Shown one piece after another: positions 23,918-32,708 of a stretch of 64,000 nucleotides of DNA. A program made the translations under genes and the position numbers. The notes beneath the pieces were generated by a model. That model was not told where the DNA came from, ran no database searches, and was given only the letters and a program-made list of their open reading frames with translations. The stretch's first letter is position 1. Every line of letters begins with the position of its first letter. This stretch comes from Modestobacter sp. VKM Ac-2977. Its GTDB lineage: Bacteria; Actinomycetota; Actinomycetes; Mycobacteriales; Geodermatophilaceae. The stretch spans positions 363,587-427,586 of the forward strand of contig NZ_JAPVBQ010000004.1 in assembly GCF_026968045.1 (NCBI RefSeq), given 5' to 3'.

Positions 23918-25285
23918 TCAGCGGCGCAGTCGCCCGCGCAGTCGTCGGGCGAGCAAGGCGGGCCCACCCTCACGCAGCGCCGCCCGTACCCGCTGCACCG
24001 GGGACCCGGCGGCGCGGTCCGGGCGCCGCAGCCCGAGCTGCAGCCGGGCGACCGGATCGAGGGCGAGGTCGGGTGCGCGGCGCGGCGCGGCGCAGAAGTC
24101 GGCCAGCGGTCGACAGACCCGTGACCAGCTGAAGCCCTCCGCCAGCGCCGCGGCCGCCGCGCCACTCGCCCGGCGGAGCGCCTCGTCGGCGGACAGCCGC
24201 ACCAGTGCGTCACGCAGTGCCGGGACGTCGCCGGGCGGCACCACGAGCCCGGCGCCCGACCGCTCGACGACCTCCGCCAGCTCGTCACCGCCGGTACTGA
24301 CCACCGGCAGCCCGCACCACAGGGCGTCGAGCACCCGGGTCCGGAAGGCGAACTCGGTCTCCAGGTGGTCCCAGTGCGTGGTGACGGCCAGGTCGGCGGC
24401 GCGCAGCCACCGGTCCCGCTCGTCGTACGGCACCCATCCGTCGAGGAAGAGCACCGTGCGGTCCAGGACGCCGAGCTCCGCGGCCAGCAGCCGGGCGGCC
24501 TCCGCGGTGGTCTCCACACCGGGCACCGGGTGTCGGGTGCCGAGGAAGACCAGCCGGAGCTGCGGGGCGTCGGCCTCCGCGGCGGCGACGGCGCGCACCA
24601 GCGTCAGCGGGTCCAGCCACTCGTAGATGCCCCCGCCCCAGATGGCCACCACGTCGTCGGCACCGATGACGGGGAACCGGGCGGACAGCAGGCCGCGGTC
24701 CCGCGCGGCCGGCGGGCGCTGCGGGGTCCCGAAGGGCACGACCGCGACCAGGCCGGACAGGTCTGCCGCCCGGTCGTACGTGACCGGGTTGACCCGGCCG
24801 AGCGCGGCCAGGTGGCCGAGCCACAGCGCGCGCTGCCGCCCGGAGGCACAGAGCAGGAAGTCCGCCCGGGACAGCTGCAGGTTCAGCGAGCTGATCGTGT
24901 CGCGGACGATGGCCCGCCGGACCGGATCCGGCAGCCCGCGGGTCCGCTCCAGTTGCTCGAGGTGGAAGGGGTCGTAGGCGTCGACCACCACCGGGACGTC
25001 GCTGTGCACCAGCTCCGGGTGCAGGCCGAGCACGTCGCCCTGGACGACCACGGAGCCGACGCCGGCCGTCAGCTCCATCAGCTGCTGTGTCCCCGTCACG
25101 GGGACGAGGCGGACGAGCTCGTCGGCCATGTCCACGGCCGCCAGCGAGGCGACCGTCACCGGGCCGATCCGTTCGTCCGCCGCCAGGGCACGCGCCAGCT
25201 CCAGGGTGCGGATGGCCGGCCCGGCCATCCGCGTCCCCAGCGCCTCCGCGGTGACGAGGAGGACCCCCGCGCTGGACCCGGTCAG
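23918..25285 (-). CDS. Glycosyltransferase family 4
   Basis: This GT-B protein has VLLVTAEALGTRMAGPAIRTLELARAL at its start, a VVVDAYDPFHLEQLE segment, AIWGGGIYEWLDPLTLVRA at the donor-domain start and the acidic ETEFAFRTRVLDALWCGLPVV motif in place of the common EGFG motif. It thus belongs to the GT4 branch found in O-antigen clusters. The start is unclear: ATG at 25228 would remove the first beta strand, while a CTG at 25285 overlaps the upstream stop as CTGA and keeps it. I used 25285, giving 455 residues. The gene is convergent with the methyltransferase gene and follows the large glycosyltransferase. Confidence 0.75.
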   Translation of the reverse strand: MTGSSAGVLLVTAEALGTRMAGPAIRTLELARALAADERIGPVTVASLAAVDMADELVRLVPVTGTQQLMELTAGVGSVVVQGDVLGLHPELVHSDVPVVVDAYDPFHLEQLERTRGLPDPVRRAIVRDTISSLNLQLSRADFLLCASGRQRALWLGHLAALGRVNPVTYDRAADLSGLVAVVPFGTPQRPPAARDRGLLSARFPVIGADDVVAIWGGGIYEWLDPLTLVRAVAAAEADAPQLRLVFLGTRHPVPGVETTAEAARLLAAELGVLDRTVLFLDGWVPYDERDRWLRAADLAVTTHWDHLETEFAFRTRVLDALWCGLPVVSTGGDELAEVVERSGAGLVVPPGDVPALRDALVRLSADEALRRASGAAAAALAEGFSWSRVCRPLADFCAAPRRAPDLALDPVARLQLGLRRPDRAAGSPVQRVRAALREGGPALLARRLRGRLRR

Positions 25286-28200
25286 GCGCCTCGCCCCTCC
25301 GGGTCGCAGAGGTAGCCGTAGATGTCGCTCAGCGCCGTGTCCCAGTCGCTGTGACGGGCCTGGATGTCCTGCAGCCCACGGGTGGACAGCCGCTCGCGCA
25401 GCTCCTTCTCCCGGCACAGTCGCTCGAGCTGGTCCGCGAGGTCGTCCGCCGTCCGCTTGGACAGCAGGCTGTTCTCCTCGTGCTCGAGGATCCAGTGACC
25501 CCAGGGGTTGTCGAAGGCGACCACGGGGACGCCGCAGGCCATGAGCTCCAGCGGCAGGTAGGACGGGTGCTTGGAGACGGTGAGCGCCAGCCCGACGTCG
25601 CTGTTGCGGTACAGCTCTCCGGTCGCCCGGTAGGGCAACAGACCCAACGGCTTGATGTCGTCGTCGGCTCCCTGCCCGGCGGCCCACGCACCCGCGGTGA
25701 CGATCCGGACACCGTCACCCATCCGCCGCTTCAGCTCCTCCAGGGCGAGCGACGCCATCTCCCAGCAGTTCCGCCAGTGCCCGGGGCGGGCGTAGACGAA
25801 CACGGTCACCGGGGAACCGGGCGTGCGCTGGTGCCGCCAGCGGGCGTGGAACACCGAGTCGTCGACCGCCGGGGCGAAGCTCATGCCCTTGCCGTCGTAG
25901 TCGTCGGCGTAGATCTGCCGGAGGTTGTCGGTGTTGCACAACCCGTAGAGACCGAGCTTGTAGGTCTCCTCGGCCAGGGCGTACAGCGTGCTGGCCGGGT
26001 AGAACATCGGCTCGAAGTCCTGGATCAGGTAGAACTTCCGCTTCATCCCCTGCGCGTGGGCGAGTGCGTACGCGGTCACCCACAGGGTCGCGATGCCGAC
26101 GTCGGCCTCCGGCACCTTGGCCAGGTCCGCCTTCGACCCGTCGAAGAACACGATCTGCGAGTCCGCCAGCGACGGGAACGCTGCCGACAGGGCCGAACGG
26201 ACGAAGTGGTCCGGTGGGCTGCCCCACACCACGAAGCGGTTCTCCACGCCGTGGTTGCGGGCCAGTTCATCGGCGATGCGCAGCGCGGAGTTGATGCCGC
26301 CGTAGAAGGGGCTGTCGATGTCCGGGATGAACCAGTTGACCGTGCGCACCCGGAACGGCTCGGCGTTCTGCGCGTGCAGCGCGTCCACGGCGGCGACGTC
26401 CGAGGGCAGGGCCCGGCACATGTCGGCCAGCATCCGCGACTCGGCCGCGTCACTGCTCTGTCGGAAGGCGGTGAAGTCACGGCCCAGCGGGCCGGCCAGC
26501 CGCTGCTGCGCGGTCGGTTCGTGCCGTCCGCGCAGCTTCGGCTCCCGACTGCCCAGCGACAGGTTCGGGCTCCAGTACGGGTCGCCCCCAAAGAGCCAGG
26601 TGTTGTAGCGCCAGTAGCTGGCGAAGAAGTCCTCCGTCGGCACGGTGGTCCCGCGGGTGGCGGACTCCAGGTGCCGGATCCCGGCGAAGGGTGAACAGAT
26701 GTTGCGCCGGCCGTCCAGCACCATGTCCAGGCCGAGGGCGACATCGGACCCGCAGAGGATGAAGCGCTCGTCGAAGCCGCCGACGGCGTCGAACACCTCG
26801 CGGCGGACCGCGAGGCAGGCCCCGGTCACCGCGAGCACGTTGCGGTACCAGTCCGAGCGCCCGTAGATCGAGTCGCTCCCGGGGTCCATCCCCTCGAACA
26901 CGTGGTCGGCGAAGCCGCCCATGCCCAGGATGACGCCCGCGTGCTGGATCTTCCCGTCCAGACCGGTGAGCTGGAGCCCGGCGACGCCGATCTCCGGCTG
27001 CACCGCCCAGCCGACGAGCTCCTTGAGCCACTGCGGGTCGAGCACCTCGGTGTCGTCGTTGAGGAAGACGAGCACCTCACCGGAGGAGGCCCGGACGGCG
27101 GCGTTGTTGACCGCCGAGTAGTTGAAGGGCTGCTCGTGCCACCAGAGGACCTCCAGCGGGAACCCGAGGTCCTGGGTGGCGTACCACCGCTCGTTCTCGT
27201 GGTCGCGCCCACCGTTGTCGACGATGGTCACGTCGAAGGCCGGGTAGTCGGTCTGCTGCAGGGAGGGCAGACACGTGGAGAGCATCGACCGGTTGTGCCG
27301 GGTCGGGATGATGATGCTCACCGACGGCCACTGCTCCGGGGTCCAGTGCACGCGCACCCGGCCGTCCCCTGCGGCCCGTGCCCGCGCGCTCAGGCCCTTC
27401 CGGTCGAGGTGCTGCTGGACCACGCGCACCGCGTCGTCGTCCGGCACCGGGGTGCGCGCCGGCACGCTGCTGAGCACCCGGGTCACCCGGGTGACCCGCT
27501 CGGCCTCGCAGTCGGTCCGCAGCAGCAGGTCCCAGTGCTGCGCACCCCCGGCCTCCGGGCGGAGGCCGCCCGCGGCGAGGAAGCGTGCCCGGCGGACCGC
27601 GAACGCCCGGCCGACGTACGGCGCCCCGAGGAGCACCTCCGGGGACCAGCTCGGACGGATCTGCGGGTCGCGGTTCGTGCCGCCCACGGCCACGTCGTCG
27701 TCCCAGGTGAGGAGGTCGACCAGCGGGTCCCGGTGGGCGGCCGCCGCGACCTGGTACAGGCAGTCCGGCCGCAGCTGGTCACCGGCCTCCAGCAGGATGA
27801 CGAGGTCTCCCTCCCCGTGCGCGACGTGGGTGTTGGCGGCCTCCACGGGGATCCCGCCGGCGAACACGACCTGACCCGAGGTCCGCGGCTCCGAGGAGGT
27901 GCTGGAGGTCGGGTCGCAGACCACGGCCGTCCAGTGACCCCACGACTGCTGCCGGAGCGACGTCAGCGTCTCCTCGACACTGCCCACGCCGGGCAGGACG
28001 ACGACCTGGACGGTCACCGCGTGGGCGGCCTTGGCCGACGCCTCCCGCTGCGCATCGAGCTGCGGGGCGGAGACCTCGTGGCCGCGGAGCCAGGAGCGGT
28101 AGGACGGCGCGGACGGCTCGGCGACGCCCGGGATCGCCCACAGCGACCGGATGGTCCCGGCCGAGTTCAGCAGCTCCCGGTAGGTCGAGAGGCCGGCCTT

Positions 28201-28440
28201 CGCGACGGCGCGCTGCTTGCTCCCCTCGGGCAGCCGATCGCGGACGGCCTCCCGCAAGCGCCGGCGCAGCCGTGGCTGCGGGCCGCCGGGCGGAGGCGCC
28301 ACCTCGGTCACACCGCGGACCTCCACCACCGACGCGGCGTCCCCGAGGTCCGCAGACGGCACCGGAGCGCTCGCCCCCTCCTCTGGAGACGGCGGTGCCG
28401 CCTCCGTACCATCGTGGTGGCCTTCAGTGGGGGGGGTCAC
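25282..28440 (-). CDS. Large multidomain glycosyltransferase (two GT2-like domains plus WsaF-like GT-B domain)
   Basis: The 1,052-residue product has an N-terminal disordered/basic segment (1-140), a GT2-like domain (about 145-345) whose acidic site reads LLEAGDQL, and a second GT2 domain (about 375-640) with SIIIPTRHN, VDNGGRDHEN, FLNDDTEV and VTGACLAVRREVFDAVGGFDE. From about 710 a GT-B domain begins with TVNWFIPDIDSPFYGGINSAL, as in WsaF rhamnosyltransferases, and contains VSKHPSYLPLELMACGVPVV. Such fusions assemble repeating glycans. GTG at 28440 has AGGAG nine bases upstream; TTG at 28446 is an alternative with poor spacing. Its stop overlaps the next gene start. Confidence 0.85.
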   Translation of the reverse strand: MTPPTEGHHDGTEAAPPSPEEGASAPVPSADLGDAASVVEVRGVTEVAPPPGGPQPRLRRRLREAVRDRLPEGSKQRAVAKAGLSTYRELLNSAGTIRSLWAIPGVAEPSAPSYRSWLRGHEVSAPQLDAQREASAKAAHAVTVQVVVLPGVGSVEETLTSLRQQSWGHWTAVVCDPTSSTSSEPRTSGQVVFAGGIPVEAANTHVAHGEGDLVILLEAGDQLRPDCLYQVAAAAHRDPLVDLLTWDDDVAVGGTNRDPQIRPSWSPEVLLGAPYVGRAFAVRRARFLAAGGLRPEAGGAQHWDLLLRTDCEAERVTRVTRVLSSVPARTPVPDDDAVRVVQQHLDRKGLSARARAAGDGRVRVHWTPEQWPSVSIIIPTRHNRSMLSTCLPSLQQTDYPAFDVTIVDNGGRDHENERWYATQDLGFPLEVLWWHEQPFNYSAVNNAAVRASSGEVLVFLNDDTEVLDPQWLKELVGWAVQPEIGVAGLQLTGLDGKIQHAGVILGMGGFADHVFEGMDPGSDSIYGRSDWYRNVLAVTGACLAVRREVFDAVGGFDERFILCGSDVALGLDMVLDGRRNICSPFAGIRHLESATRGTTVPTEDFFASYWRYNTWLFGGDPYWSPNLSLGSREPKLRGRHEPTAQQRLAGPLGRDFTAFRQSSDAAESRMLADMCRALPSDVAAVDALHAQNAEPFRVRTVNWFIPDIDSPFYGGINSALRIADELARNHGVENRFVVWGSPPDHFVRSALSAAFPSLADSQIVFFDGSKADLAKVPEADVGIATLWVTAYALAHAQGMKRKFYLIQDFEPMFYPASTLYALAEETYKLGLYGLCNTDNLRQIYADDYDGKGMSFAPAVDDSVFHARWRHQRTPGSPVTVFVYARPGHWRNCWEMASLALEELKRRMGDGVRIVTAGAWAAGQGADDDIKPLGLLPYRATGELYRNSDVGLALTVSKHPSYLPLELMACGVPVVAFDNPWGHWILEHEENSLLSKRTADDLADQLERLCREKELRERLSTRGLQDIQARHSDWDTALSDIYGYLCDPEGRGA

Positions 28441-28574
28441 GATCAACGACTCCTGAGGTGGACAGCAGATGCAGTGTCCGCGAGCCGGCTTGGTCAGCCT
28501 CGGCCGCCTGCGGCATGCGCCAAACTACCTCTCATCGCGAATCGGCCCCGGATGACCCTCTGCCGGGTGGCGCC

Positions 28575-29702
28575 GTGCGGGTGACCCTGGACGTGACCCC
28601 GCTGATCGGCCCGCGGACGGGCGTCGGGCGGTACGTCGCAGCGCTGGTCCGGGAGCTCGGCCGGGCGTCGGCCGCAGCGGGCGACGACGTCGCGGGGATC
28701 GCGTTCACCATCCGGGGGCGCCGGCAGCTGCCAGCAGCGCTCCCGGCCGGCACGCGGGCCGTCGGGCCACCCGCCCCCGCACGGGTCACGAACCGGGTCT
28801 GGGGCCGGGTCGACTGGCCGCCGGTGGGGCTGCTCACCGGACCGACCGACGTCTTCCACGCCACGAACTTCGTGCTGCCCCCACCTGGCCGGGCGGCCGG
28901 GGTGGTCACCGTCCACGACCTGTCGTTCCTGCGGAGCCCGTCGACCGTCACGCCCGCAGCCCGGGCCTACCGACACCTGGTGCCGCTGTCCATCCGGCGT
29001 GCCGCGATGGTGCTCACCCCCAGTGCCGCGGTCGCCGACGAGCTCCGCGAGACCTACGCACTGCCCGCGGACCGAATCCAGGTGACACCCCTCGGTGTGG
29101 ACCCCGAGTGGTACGAGGCCACGCCCCCGGACCCGGAGCTCCGGCGCCGGCTCGGTCTGCCCGAGCGCTACTTCGTCTTCGTCGGCAACCTGGAGCCGAG
29201 GAAGAACCTGCCGCTGCTGCTGGACGCCTACCGCGACGTGCTCGCCGTCCGGCCCGACGCCCCTGGCCTGCTGCTCGTGGGACCGCCGGGCTGGGGTCCC
29301 GCCCTGGACCTCTCCGGGCTGCCCCCGGGGCGGGTCGTCTTCAGCGGGTACCGGGAGGACCACGAGGTCCAGGCACTGGTGGCCGGTGCGTCGGCCCTCG
29401 TCTACCCCACCGGCTACGAGGGCTTCGGCCTGCCGCCACTGGAGGCACTGGCGTGCGGGGTGCCGGTCGTCGCCTCCGACCTGCCGGTCATCCGGGAGGT
29501 CGTGGGCACCGACCCCCGGTGCGCCACCCTCCTGCCTGCAGGAGACGTCGACGCGCTCGCGGCTGCCCTCGTCGCGCGGTCGGACGCATCGGCCGAGGGG
29601 CCCGGGCCCGCCGCGACGCGGCAGGCCCGGGCCCGACTGTTCACCTGGACGGCGACGGCGACGATCACGAGAGCCGCCTACGCCCGCGCCGTCAGCCGGT
29701 GA
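28575..29702 (+). CDS. Glycosyltransferase family 4
   Basis: The 375-residue enzyme opens with VTLDVTPLIGPRTGVGRYVAAL, carries VTVHDLSFLRSP, a VGNLEPRKNLPLLLDAYRDVL segment and EGFGLPPLEALACGVPVV. These are the standard GT4 features. The start is GTG at 28575 or GTG at 28581; no clear ribosome site or -10 box decides between them. It is divergent from the large glycosyltransferase over 134 bases, and its last 11 bases overlap the convergent lysozyme-like gene. The sugar and acceptor are unknown. Confidence 0.86.
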   Translation: MRVTLDVTPLIGPRTGVGRYVAALVRELGRASAAAGDDVAGIAFTIRGRRQLPAALPAGTRAVGPPAPARVTNRVWGRVDWPPVGLLTGPTDVFHATNFVLPPPGRAAGVVTVHDLSFLRSPSTVTPAARAYRHLVPLSIRRAAMVLTPSAAVADELRETYALPADRIQVTPLGVDPEWYEATPPDPELRRRLGLPERYFVFVGNLEPRKNLPLLLDAYRDVLAVRPDAPGLLLVGPPGWGPALDLSGLPPGRVVFSGYREDHEVQALVAGASALVYPTGYEGFGLPPLEALACGVPVVASDLPVIREVVGTDPRCATLLPAGDVDALAAALVARSDASAEGPGPAATRQARARLFTWTATATITRAAYARAVSR

Positions 29703-32115
29703 CGGTCACCGTGGCGCAGCCCAGCTGCGGGTTCGCTGCGCCGGCCGTGTCGATGCCGTAGGTGCACACCCGGTGCTCCCCCGCGCCGACCGACAGCTGG
29801 GCCGTGTACCCGTGCGCCGCCCCGGCGCCCGGGATCGCCGCCGCGATGTCGGGCCGGGTGTCCGCCGCGGTCAACTGACCGGCGTAGCGACCGTCGACGT
29901 AGAGGTGGACGAGGATCGAGGTCGCCGGGACGTCCGGGTCGTAGGCCCATCCCCAGGCCACGACTCCGTCGCCGACGGCCGTGACCTGGTCGAGGTGCCC
30001 GACCGGCGGCGCGCTCGGGGCCACGGTGACAGCCCGGCAGCCCAGCGCCGGGTTCCCGGTCCCACCCGCGACGTTGATCGCGTAGGCGCAGACCTGGTGG
30101 TCGCCCGGCGACAGCACCAGGGTGCTGTCGAAACCGTGCGCGCCACCGACCGCGGGGAAGGCCGCGGCCACGTCCGGGCGCGCCGAGTCCGCCCGGAGGA
30201 CGGCGGAGAACGCACCGTCGACGTAGACGTGCACGTCGATCGGGTCTGCGGTGTCCGCGTCCAGCGCCCAGCCAGTGAGCCGCACGGTGCCCGGCTTGGC
30301 CGTCACCTGCTCCAGGTTGCCCGATGGCGCGACGCCGACCAGCACCGACGAGCAGCCCAGCTGCGGGTTCGCCGAACCCTGCCGGACGTTGATCGCGAAG
30401 GTGCACACCTCATGGGTCCCCGGGCGCAGCGTCAGCGAGGTGGAGAACCCGTGCCGGGACCCGACACCGGGGAAGGCCGCGGCCACGTCCGGGCGGTCCA
30501 GGTCGGCGGTCAGTGTCCTCGCCCACGTCCCGTCCACGTACACGTGCACGTCGATCGGCGCGACCGTCTCGGGGTCCAGCGCCCAGCCGGAGACGGTGGC
30601 GGCAGTCGCCCCTCCGGTCGCTCGCACGTCCCCCTGCGGGTCGACCCGCAGCACCAGCGTGCGGCACCCGAGCTCGGGGTTCTTCCCGCCCGGACCCAGG
30701 TTGATCGCGTAGACGCAGACCGAGTTCGGCCCGGGCCGGAGCGGGACGGTGAACTGGTAGCCGTGCGCCGCACCGCTGCGGGGGTAGACGGCGCCGACGT
30801 CGGGGCGGTTGCCCGCGGCACTGACCATGCCGGCTCCGGCGCCGTTGACGTAGACGTGCACGTCGAGCGGCCAGCTGGTGTCCGGGTCCAGCGTCCATCC
30901 GGAGACGACGCCCTGCCCTTCGGTGACGACGGCCTGCTCGATGCTCCCGATGGGCAGGCCGGTCGTGTCCACGGTGCGGCAGCCCAGGGTCGGGTTGTTG
31001 CCGCCGGCCGCGACGTTGATGGCGTAGACGCACACCTGGTGGACGCCCTGCGGGATCGTGAGCGTCACCTCGAAGCCGTGCCCGGCGCCCCAGGCGGGCA
31101 GCGCCTCGGCGACGTCCGGACGTGGTGCGTCGGCCCGGGCGGCGGAGTGCGGCTGACCGTCGACGTAGAAGTGCACGTCGATGGGCTGAGCCGTGTCGGG
31201 GTCGACCGTCCAGCCGCGCACGTCGACGGAGTCGCCGGTCCGCGGTTCGACCGCGTCCAGGATCCCGACCGGCTGCCAGGGGGACTCCCCCGGGGCCTGG
31301 GTCGACCCGAACCAATCGGTGAAGTAGAGCCAGAAGTTGCGGTTGCCGTAGGCCGAGCAGGCGTCACCGGTGCCGTAGCCGGCCGCGAGCGCGGCGGCGT
31401 TCGGCTGGTAGGGCGTGTAGATGTACAGCCCGGCGGTCGCCTGGTTCTGGATGTAGACGGGACTGGAGCCACACTCCGGCTTGTTCGCCTGGAAGAGGAC
31501 GTTCTGCGTCCGGCCCGCCCGGTAGCCGTAGCGGGTGGGGTTGGCCTTGTAGACCTGGTACCGGCGAGCGGCGCTGTAGACCTGGTTCTGGAAGCCGTTG
31601 TACGCGGGATCGCAGGGGGCGGTGTCCGGGCACGCGTAACCCATCGCCTCGCGGTACCGCGAGGCCCGGAGGCTCGACCCGGTGTTGGTCACCAGGGACT
31701 GTTCCTTCTGCAGCATGACCAGCAGCACCTTCGGGCTGATGCTGCAGGCCTGGGCGGCCTTGGCGATGATCATCGCGGCCGACTCCTGGGCGCCTCCGGC
31801 GTAGCCGGAGCAGTACGCGTCGGCCGCCCGCGAGGTCGTGTCCTGCCGGTAGGCCTTCAGGCAGGGGGTGCCGTCCGCCCCCGTCTTGCAGTTCATCCCC
31901 TTGAGCTCGATGAACCTGCGGACGTCGTCGGCGCTCATGGCGTTGCCGTCGAAGAAGACCGCATCGCTGATGATGTTGCCCGGGGCGAACTGACCGGCGT
32001 CGGCGGCCGGACTCAGGCCGACCGGGGGTGAGGGCGTGTCACCGGCGAGCACCAGGCCGGCGAGGACGGCGACGGCGAGCAGCCCGACCGACAACCGGCT
32101 GAACAGGCGCCTCAT
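29692..32115 (-). CDS. Secreted lysozyme-like protein with five C-terminal surface modules
   Basis: The 807-residue protein has a signal peptide (about 1-25) and an N-terminal domain (45-272) rich in cysteines and aromatics. Helix LLVMLQKEQSLVT puts a possible catalytic Glu at residue 138, in a setting like soluble lytic transglycosylases; similar domains in actinobacteria are often called hemagglutinin-like. Five ~105-residue modules follow from residue 282. ATG at 32115 is used since it gives the signal peptide and overlaps the stop of the upstream small exported protein (ATGA). A peptidoglycan-cleaving role is inference from the helix motif only. Confidence 0.75.
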   Translation of the reverse strand: MRRLFSRLSVGLLAVAVLAGLVLAGDTPSPPVGLSPAADAGQFAPGNIISDAVFFDGNAMSADDVRRFIELKGMNCKTGADGTPCLKAYRQDTTSRAADAYCSGYAGGAQESAAMIIAKAAQACSISPKVLLVMLQKEQSLVTNTGSSLRASRYREAMGYACPDTAPCDPAYNGFQNQVYSAARRYQVYKANPTRYGYRAGRTQNVLFQANKPECGSSPVYIQNQATAGLYIYTPYQPNAAALAAGYGTGDACSAYGNRNFWLYFTDWFGSTQAPGESPWQPVGILDAVEPRTGDSVDVRGWTVDPDTAQPIDVHFYVDGQPHSAARADAPRPDVAEALPAWGAGHGFEVTLTIPQGVHQVCVYAINVAAGGNNPTLGCRTVDTTGLPIGSIEQAVVTEGQGVVSGWTLDPDTSWPLDVHVYVNGAGAGMVSAAGNRPDVGAVYPRSGAAHGYQFTVPLRPGPNSVCVYAINLGPGGKNPELGCRTLVLRVDPQGDVRATGGATAATVSGWALDPETVAPIDVHVYVDGTWARTLTADLDRPDVAAAFPGVGSRHGFSTSLTLRPGTHEVCTFAINVRQGSANPQLGCSSVLVGVAPSGNLEQVTAKPGTVRLTGWALDADTADPIDVHVYVDGAFSAVLRADSARPDVAAAFPAVGGAHGFDSTLVLSPGDHQVCAYAINVAGGTGNPALGCRAVTVAPSAPPVGHLDQVTAVGDGVVAWGWAYDPDVPATSILVHLYVDGRYAGQLTAADTRPDIAAAIPGAGAAHGYTAQLSVGAGEHRVCTYGIDTAGAANPQLGCATVTVTG
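29695..31272 (-). repeat. Five tandem copies of the GW-DP/Cys module
   Basis: The units begin PVGILD, PIGSIE, PQGDVR, PSGNLE and PVGHLD. All keep GW(T/A)xD, HVYVDG or a close form, RPD(V/I), HG(F/Y) and the VCxxAI...NPxLGC pair. Spacing between units is about 105 residues with short Pro/Val linkers. Confidence 0.88.
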
Positions 32116-32660
32116 CGGGCGGAGACCTCGACGTCGACGGGGGGCGACTCGCCCGAGGAACTGGCCGACTCGTAGGACAGCACGGCGGTCCAGGTCCCCT
32201 CGGTGACGTCCGCCGCTCGCAGCAGCCCGCAGTTCATCGTGCTGGCGTCGGGCTCGGCCGCGTTCTCGTCGATGATCTCCAGGTCGCCGCGGGTCAGCGT
32301 GAGCCGGCACGTCCCCTCGTCCTCGAGCACCCCCGCCACGTAGCCGTTGACCTCCACGGAGGCGGACTGCGTCTCCCAGCCGGCGTAGGTCACGACCGGC
32401 TCCACCACACCGCTGCTGCGCGTCGGAGCAGCCTCGGTGGGGTCCTCCTCCCCCGGCGACGGGGTGCTGACCGACGGCACGGCCACGGTCCCGGTGGACG
32501 GCGCGCGACTCGACGAGGCGGTCGGCGCCGCCGACGAGGCGGCGGCGGGGGGTGCGGGGTCGTCCGCGGCGCCATCGAGCTGGGTGACGGCGACCCCAGC
32601 GACCGCGGCCAGGGCGACACCCCCGGCGACGAGGACGGCGGTTCGGGCGGAGCGGGACAT
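32112..32660 (-). CDS. Small exported or membrane-anchored protein coupled to the lysozyme-like gene
   Basis: The 182-residue protein starts MSRSARTAVLVAGGVALAAVAGVAV, an N-terminal membrane anchor or signal peptide without a lipobox. A long Ser/Pro/Thr/Ala linker (about 33-85) leads to a C-terminal beta-rich domain with cysteines in GTCRLTL and MNCGLL. I recognise no family. The ATG at 32660 is preceded by an AGAGGCC-type weak ribosome site. Its stop overlaps the lysozyme-like start by 4 bases, the same arrangement as the lipoprotein and serine hydrolase at 17507. Confidence 0.7.
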   Translation of the reverse strand: MSRSARTAVLVAGGVALAAVAGVAVTQLDGAADDPAPPAAASSAAPTASSSRAPSTGTVAVPSVSTPSPGEEDPTEAAPTRSSGVVEPVVTYAGWETQSASVEVNGYVAGVLEDEGTCRLTLTRGDLEIIDENAAEPDASTMNCGLLRAADVTEGTWTAVLSYESASSSGESPPVDVEVSAR

Positions 32661-32708
32661 GTCAGAGGCCTCTCGAGTGGGGGTTCTTCCGGTGGGGCCG
32701 GGCGCGCG

